Positions 58,660-64,000 of a stretch of 64,000 bases of DNA are shown here, in pieces. Location of the stretch: contig CM049318.1 in the NCBI GenBank assembly GCA_026874595.1, positions 15,982,241-16,046,240 on the forward strand, written 5' to 3'. The first letter of the stretch is position 1, and every line of letters begins with the position of its first letter. Below the pieces are notes generated by a model, which was not told where the DNA came from, searched no databases, and was given only the letters and a program-made list of their open reading frames with translations. The translations under genes were made by a program, and so were the position numbers. This DNA comes from Sipunculus nudus (lineage: Eukaryota; Annelida; Sipuncula; Golfingiida; Sipunculidae).

Positions 58660-59265
58660 AGTTAGAAGTGGCTAAGTAAATTGATGTCCTTGTTAACATG
58701 AAATTAGGACCCTGTGACCTATATTCTTTAAGCTTGATTTTACTGAAAACAAGATTTGTGCATGCTGTAAGTCAGATGGGCTCAAATTGTATCCATTAGG
58801 CCCAGAATCCTCTAACACAATATAAAGGGAAGTTCTGAGCAAATTATCATGGAAATTTTTACCTAGGTCATTATAACCTATTTTTTTGCAAGTAACTGCT
58901 GAAAAAACGTGATTTTCAGACAAGCAGGCAAGGAACTAATTGTATCTCTTTGACCTGGAAATTTCTAACATAATTAACATGAAATTCTTGTCCGAATCTC
59001 CATGAAAACTTGAAATTAGGTCAAGGAAACCTCTGTTTTGTGAGCTACTGGCCAAAAAGCATAATTTTGAGCACCCATTCATCAGGGTGCAAATTGATAC
59101 AAAATGCAAGGAAGTTCTGGCCAAATCTCCTTGGAAACCTGAAACTAGGTCATGGTGAACTATACTATGCAAACAACTGGCCAAACTCATGATAATGAAC
59201 ACCCAGGCAGTCAGACAGTAAATAAAACTTTACTATTGTACATGGAACCTAGAACCGTCTAATAT
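58660..59265 (+). repeat. Composite dispersed repeat with AGGTCA half-sites
   Basis: Four units of about 150 bases with GGAAACCTGAAACTAGGTCA, ACTGGCCAAA.A.CATGAT and ACCCAGGCAGTCAGACAG. Half-site pairs lie near 58706, 58865 (AGGTCATTATAACCT), 59014 and 59147 (AGGTCATGGTGAACT). Confidence 0.8.
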
Positions 59266-60127
59266 GACATCCAGGGAGGTCATTGGCAAGTCATTCCCCC
59301 AACATTTCTTGCTGATGTTAGGGCTCCAGTTTGCTGACCCAGTCATTCTTTGGAAGATCTGTGCATTCTACGATGTTGCATATGTGCACATGACCTGGCA
59401 ATCACTTTTGGTTGCTATAGCAACAAAGTGATGTCTGTTAATTTTGGTGATTATTGGGATTATAAAGAGTATTTAAACTAATGAGTGACATACTGTCATC
59501 AGTGGCAATCTTCAGGAACAAACAAGACCTCAGATTACATGGTAATTTTGTCACAGATTGATTTTGTACACTTAAACTAATGAGTGTTTTCTTATGAGCT
59601 GTAAGTCCTGTAAGTGATACAAGCAAACCCCTGGAAGGTGTGAGAAACCCCTGGGACAGTCCACATTGACTACCAGTAAGCGAGGCCTATCAGAGTTAAG
59701 TGGTACACCAACAACACTTTTGTGCTGTTCCTGCAGGTCCTAAGCCAAATGGATTATGAGAGATTTCAGTGAATGAAGTCTTTAATATAATTTTAAATAA
59801 TTATATATAATGATTGACTTGGGGGGGGGGGAACCCTGTGAAACTCTGAAAATATAGAAAACTGCTAAAATACTGCCCCACTGATATAAAGGCAATCACA
59901 GTATACAGTTACCGAGTGATGGAATCATAAAAGTCTTTAGCCTATTATTGTGACAAAATTACTGTATTATGAGAATATTTCTTTGCAAGAGTAGGTTGAG
60001 CAATGTATATCGACATTGCCTAATACAATACATAGTTGATTTATTATAATTAAGGGTAAAGTTAGCCCCAAACTTTTGTGGTGACTTGTTTAAGGTGTAT
60101 TTATAACTTTGCATTTTATATTTTCAG

Positions 60128-60178
60128 ATGCTGTGAACAACCATCAACTGTCAATCCAAGAACTGGAGCACATAATGT
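60128..60178 (+). CDS. Second coding exon of the unidentified gene
   Basis: The acceptor TTATATTTTCAG and donor AATGT|GTAAGT bound 51 bases, phase 1 in and phase 1 out. The split first codon plus 16 codons read NAVNNHQLSIQELEHIM. The gene continues beyond the window or in exons I could not find. Confidence 0.5.
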
Positions 60179-60213
60179 GTAAGTTTGTAATTTTGTAAGG
60201 CACACACAGTTTT

Positions 60214-60248
60214 TAGCTCAGCTGACTATAATTAAGTCATCTGAGCTA
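60214..60248. repeat. AGCTCA-type hairpin, copy 3
   Basis: TAGCTCAGCTGACT and AGTCATCTGAGCTA form a 14-base stem with one mismatch. A TTGTCC.TTGTCCGTTGG tail follows. Confidence 0.8.
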
Positions 60249-60259
60249 TAGTTGTTGTC

Positions 60260-61560
60260 CTTTGTCCGTTGGCCTTCCATCTGTCCGTCTGTCTGTTAAA
60301 CTGGCACGTTTTGAAACCTTTGGACCAACAAATCTGAAATTCAGCATACCATTAGATGTCCCCAAAATCTCCTACAATACCAAAAATTGGGTCAATCGGA
60401 CTTCATTCCTTCAAAATATTAAGAAAAACCTCCGTTTTCCATTAAAAACCAATTGTTACACTTCAAGACTGCCTAATATTAAAACCACTGATCTGATATT
60501 GATCATTTATAATATATTAATTCCTCTATATATTTCCTATGTACATACCAAAAATTAGTTCAATATTTTATAAATGATTGAAGTTATGGGCCCAAACATA
60601 ATGCACTTTGTAAAAATTCAGGAAATCTATTTTCTCCCATAACTTGAGAATTACTGAAGCTAGAGACTTTTTTTTAGGTATGTAACTATATTTAATCAGG
60701 ATTCAATTGTATACTCAAAATTAGATCTGAATTTTTCAAATTTTATAAGTTATTAGCATAAATATGAAATTATTACCTTGAATTTTGACCATAATTGACC
60801 ATGGCACATTTTTTCCTGGAATTGCTGTGGATTCAATTTTCACAGCTTGTTTTTATTTGCATTTCATCTATTAACATCTGAAATTAGAAACCAGTTGATC
60901 AAAAACTGTAGATTTTATTCAAGTAATAAAGTATTAGATTTTATGCAGTTTGCTAGAGCTCAGCTCCCAAGCTTCCTAGGCCAGCTCTCAGCTCCAAAAA
61001 TTCGGCATACTGTTAGATGTCCCCCAAATGCCCTACCATACCAAAAGGTTTGGTCACTAGGACTGCATTCCTTCTAAGTATTAAGAAAAAAAACTTCAAT
61101 TTTCCATTTAAAACCTTTGTTACACTTCAAGACCACCTAATATCAAAACCACTGATCTGACTTTGACCACATATAATATACATGTTCTTCTATACACTCT
61201 CTGTGCACATGGCTAGAAATGATGTCAATTTTGAGTAATTTTTTTATATTGGCCCAAACATAATGCGTTTTGTAAAAAATCAAGAAATATATTTACTCCC
61301 TTAACATGAGAATTGCTGAATGTAGAGATTTTTTTGCCAGGGATATAAGGTTATTTAATCAAGATTCAATTGTATTCCCAAAATTAGTTCTGGATTTTCA
61401 AATTTTATAAGTTATTAGCATAAATATAAAATCAGTACCTTAAATTTTGTCCAACTATGGCCATGGCATGTTTTTTCCCTGTAAGCACTGTTGATTTCAT
61501 TTTCATCTTGCATACATACGGATTTTAGCTTCTAAATTCTGAAGTTATAAAAGTTGATCA
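60260..61560. repeat. Two copies of a ~700-bp dispersed repeat
   Basis: ACTTCAAGAC..CCTAATAT.AAAACCACTGATCTGA, CCCAAACATAATGC, TTTTATAAGTTATTAGCATAA and GAAACCAGTTGATCAAAAACT recur at about 60300-60930 and 61000-61560, with a partial third copy at 62840-62960. The minus-strand version occurs at 10.5-10.7 kb. Confidence 0.8.
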
Positions 61561-61629
61561 AAAACTACATTTATGAAAGTTTTTATGAGACCACATCACA
61601 ACTAGGCTGTACTGAAGCCCCTCTATACT

Positions 61630-62056
61630 GTGGTTGGCTTCATATTCGCGAGGCTGAAATTTCGCGATTTTTCCATTTTTAATGTTTTGCGAGGGTTTCA
61701 TTTTCGCGATCTCACAAGAACCTATATCAAATCTTTGGCAAAGCCATATACCTGTGTGTATTATAAAATGAGAGTAAGTCATGAGTTTGTGACATTTTCT
61801 TTTATAATGATAGGCCCGCACACACAGCATAGGTGGTTTAGTTCAAATTTAAGGCTTACATTTCCCTATACCTGCAAGGATGTAATTTATTAAAAAAAAT
61901 TCTCTCTGTTTTAACCTATTAACATACAAGTATTGATTACACTAAATAAGAAGGACTCTCAATTGGCCAATTATTCCCGAGGGTTTCATTTTCGCGATTA
62001 TTTCCAATTCGCGAATATCGCGAAATTAAAACCCTCGCGAACAAAAAGGCAACCAC
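61630..62056. mobile_element. TCGCGA-rich MITE with TA target duplication
   Basis: Left end CTGTGGTTGGCTTCATATTC and right end, inverted, CTGTGGTTGCCTTTTTGTTC share CTGTGGTTG. TA flanks both. TTCGCGAGG and GGGTTTCATTTTCGCGAT occur internally at both sides. TA duplication suggests Tc1/mariner-type mobilisation. No transposase is present. Confidence 0.7.
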
Positions 62057-62064
62057 AGTATGTC

Positions 62065-62960
62065 CCCACATTGACCTTTCAGGCCTATTATGCATGCTTG
62101 AAGCGAGGCACTCTGCAGCCAGCCAGCTCCCTGGTGGCTTCAGCTGGATCTAACTGTCCAACCCCCCTCCTCTAGTATTTGTTTTGGCCATAAACATAAC
62201 AATAATCTTTTTTTTAATTATTGGTTTACGATAAGAACATAAAAAGAATGGAAAAGGAATGTTATAGTTAATTACTGATCATTTATGGATCTTCCACGGA
62301 TGGCCAAAATTGTATTTCAAATGACACCATGCAGTCACCATTGGGTATTTTTCATTTCAACCATAAAAATAAAAAAAAAATAATTAAATAAAATTGTTGT
62401 TTACTATTAGGGATTATATGAAGCAAGATAATGATAGACAAGGATGCAGTTGATTATATTAAATTAATCTAAATTTCCAGGTCTTTTCCAGGTATTTAAC
62501 TTGTTGGTTATATTTATTACAAAATTAAAAAATAAATATGTCAAAAATTTAAAATATTACTCAGACAAGTGCTAATTAAAGATTTTAATATGTTTGACTA
62601 ATAACCCATGGTTGTATCAGTTCTTACATGATACTGGCTAAATAATAAATATTTAAATTACTGATCCTTTAATTTACGTAATTAAATTAAACATTCCCAA
62701 CTCCAGTTTGCTCCTAGTATAATATATTGGGTGTTTTGATCCTTGGATTTATTTTTAAACATGTATTAGTTTCATAACTGGGAATACTTTCTTTTTTTTC
62801 CTGATGCCATTTAAAAAAATATAAATATTCAAATTTTTCCTGGTAGTGCTGTGGATTTAATTTTCACAGCATGTACACATAAGCATTTCATATATATATA
62901 TGTTAAAATCTGAAATTTGAAACCAGTTGATCAAAAACTGTAGATTTCATTCAAGTTTTC
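62065..62960. other. AT-rich stretch with partial repeat copy
   Basis: No exon is seen. A partial copy of the 60-61 kb repeat lies at 62840-62960. Confidence 0.4.
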
Positions 62961-63097
62961 AAGCACCATGTCTTGATTGTTTACATCAGGTCAGTATAAA
63001 TGCAGTGTACTGGGCAGTTACATAACACCTTCAGGTCTGACCTACTGCCACTGTGAGTGTCTGTGTCAGGCTGGGTCAGGCAGTAATTACAAGAGAG

Positions 63098-63260
63098 CCT
63101 CTCTTTCTTTCTCTCTTTCTCTCTCTCTCTGGCAGTCTAGCTCTCTCTTTCTCTCTCTTTCTCTCTCTCTCTCTCTCCCTCTCCATGACAGTCTAGCTCT
63201 CTCTCTCCTACTTTTTCTCTTTCTCTCTCCATCTTTCTTTCTCTTTCTCTCTCTCTTTCA
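63098..63260. repeat. (TC)n/(TTTC)n low-complexity tract
   Basis: Pyrimidine tract interrupted twice by GGCAGTCTAGC / GACAGTCTAGC. The 113-codon frame across it is a poly-Ser/Leu artefact. Confidence 0.9.
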
Positions 63261-63299
63261 CCCTAATTGCCTCCCTTCCTCCCTCCATCCCATTCTGTT

Positions 63300-64000
63300 G
63301 ACAGGAACTGTAAACTAGATACATTAGCTATAAATGTTGATTCAATTTAGAAATTTGAATCAACTGAAATATTCACAATAAAAAGTATATGTTATACTGT
63401 AAATTTAAAGTAACATTTGTAAACCTGGAAAATAATTATGTAATGAAAAAAAGGAATTAATGCAAATATTGTTATTTTTTTCCCGGCTCAGTAGAATGGG
63501 GGAAATAATGATTTGCTTTGTTTCTCCATCTTTCTGCCTGTTTTAAACATTTAATGATCATGAAAAAACCTTTTTTTCTTATAAGCACTGTTGCATTAAA
63601 TTTCATATCCTGTATGTATATGCAAGGGTGTTGTAACTTTCACCATCCCCTTCTTCATCCCACTGAGTCCTTGCTCCTTGGCACTGTGAACAATAGTTCT
63701 ATGGCTATAGCATAAAATTTAATAATTAGAGAAAATATCTACAGAAAGACAAAGGCGTTGAAACTCTGATCATAACACCCCCCCCCCCCCCCCATTAAGT
63801 CACTGCACCTGTGGAGTGGGGTTGTTATGGCAACTGTATACATATCATAAAATTGATAAAAAAGGTTTACTAAATAAATTGGATCTCATTAGTCAAATGT
63901 GTAAAGTGTTGAACTGGCAACAGCTTATCAATAAGGTAACCAATGGAAACGCATGGTCAGATCTCAAAATATTATTTGCGACAATTTCTTCAATCATATC
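63300..64000. other. Terminal stretch with no supported gene
   Basis: AT-rich sequence with a poly-C run at 63778-63793. No exon or element end is identified. Confidence 0.4.

Noticed and set aside
62977-63318. 113-codon frame
   Set aside because: Leu/Ser/Phe low complexity from a TC tract.

Overview
The window is animal nuclear DNA. It is AT-rich, with protein-coding exons separated by kilobase introns bounded by GT/AG, more than a dozen long (TA)n, (TC)n and poly-G tracts, tRNA-derived SINEs, a decayed LINE, foldback and MITE-like DNA elements, and several minisatellites. The repeat style (SINEs sharing an ACCCAG..AAATGGGTACC core, AGCTCAGCTGA-headed hairpin repeats) and a secreted peptidoglycan-peptidase-like gene suggest a marine lophotrochozoan, most likely a mollusc. 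That assignment is inference. Most open reading frames over 60 codons are chance or repeat-derived.

Region 1 (about 4.2-15.4 kb, minus strand) holds the best gene. It is a seven-exon model with a TATA-like promoter and a non-coding first exon. All coding exon phases agree and give 282 residues: signal peptide, thrombospondin-1-like domain, short Cys-rich domain of the kind found next to cell-wall hydrolases, and a peptidase M15-like domain. The zinc-ligand Asp of the M15 motif is Lys here. Region 2 (29.7-35.0 kb, minus strand) holds three exons of a paralogue that keeps the full HxxGHAID and DxxH motifs, but it has a one-base frameshift, a second phase conflict and no visible 5' exons.

Between them lie a large foldback element (16.4-17.8 kb) with a related solo arm at 23.3 kb, a LINE remnant with a YSDD motif (20.0-22.1 kb, minus), and an intact 281-residue hotdog-fold thioesterase-like gene whose coding part is one exon (22.1-22.95 kb, minus). 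A second foldback element (26.2-28.4 kb) has minisatellite-built inverted arms and a 10-bp target duplication. From 32.2 to 34.5 kb runs a GTCGTA-rich palindromic region with a 490-bp perfect-ish palindrome.

The right half is mostly plus strand. Weak candidate exons of unknown genes occur at 39.3-42.9 kb. Two clear exons of COG8 (Golgi tethering complex subunit 8) lie at 49.4 and 50.2 kb. Three tandem exon-like segments lie at 55.2-57.4 kb, and two in-phase exons starting with ATG, from an unidentified gene, lie at 58.3 and 60.1 kb. Two copies of one 9-bp-TSD transposon flank the COG8 exons in inverted orientation (46.3 and 55.9 kb). A repeat family carrying inverted AGGTCA/TGACCT half-sites occurs at 9.5-10.4, 54.1-54.8 and 58.7-59.3 kb. 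No RNA genes, CRISPR arrays or complete autonomous transposons were found.
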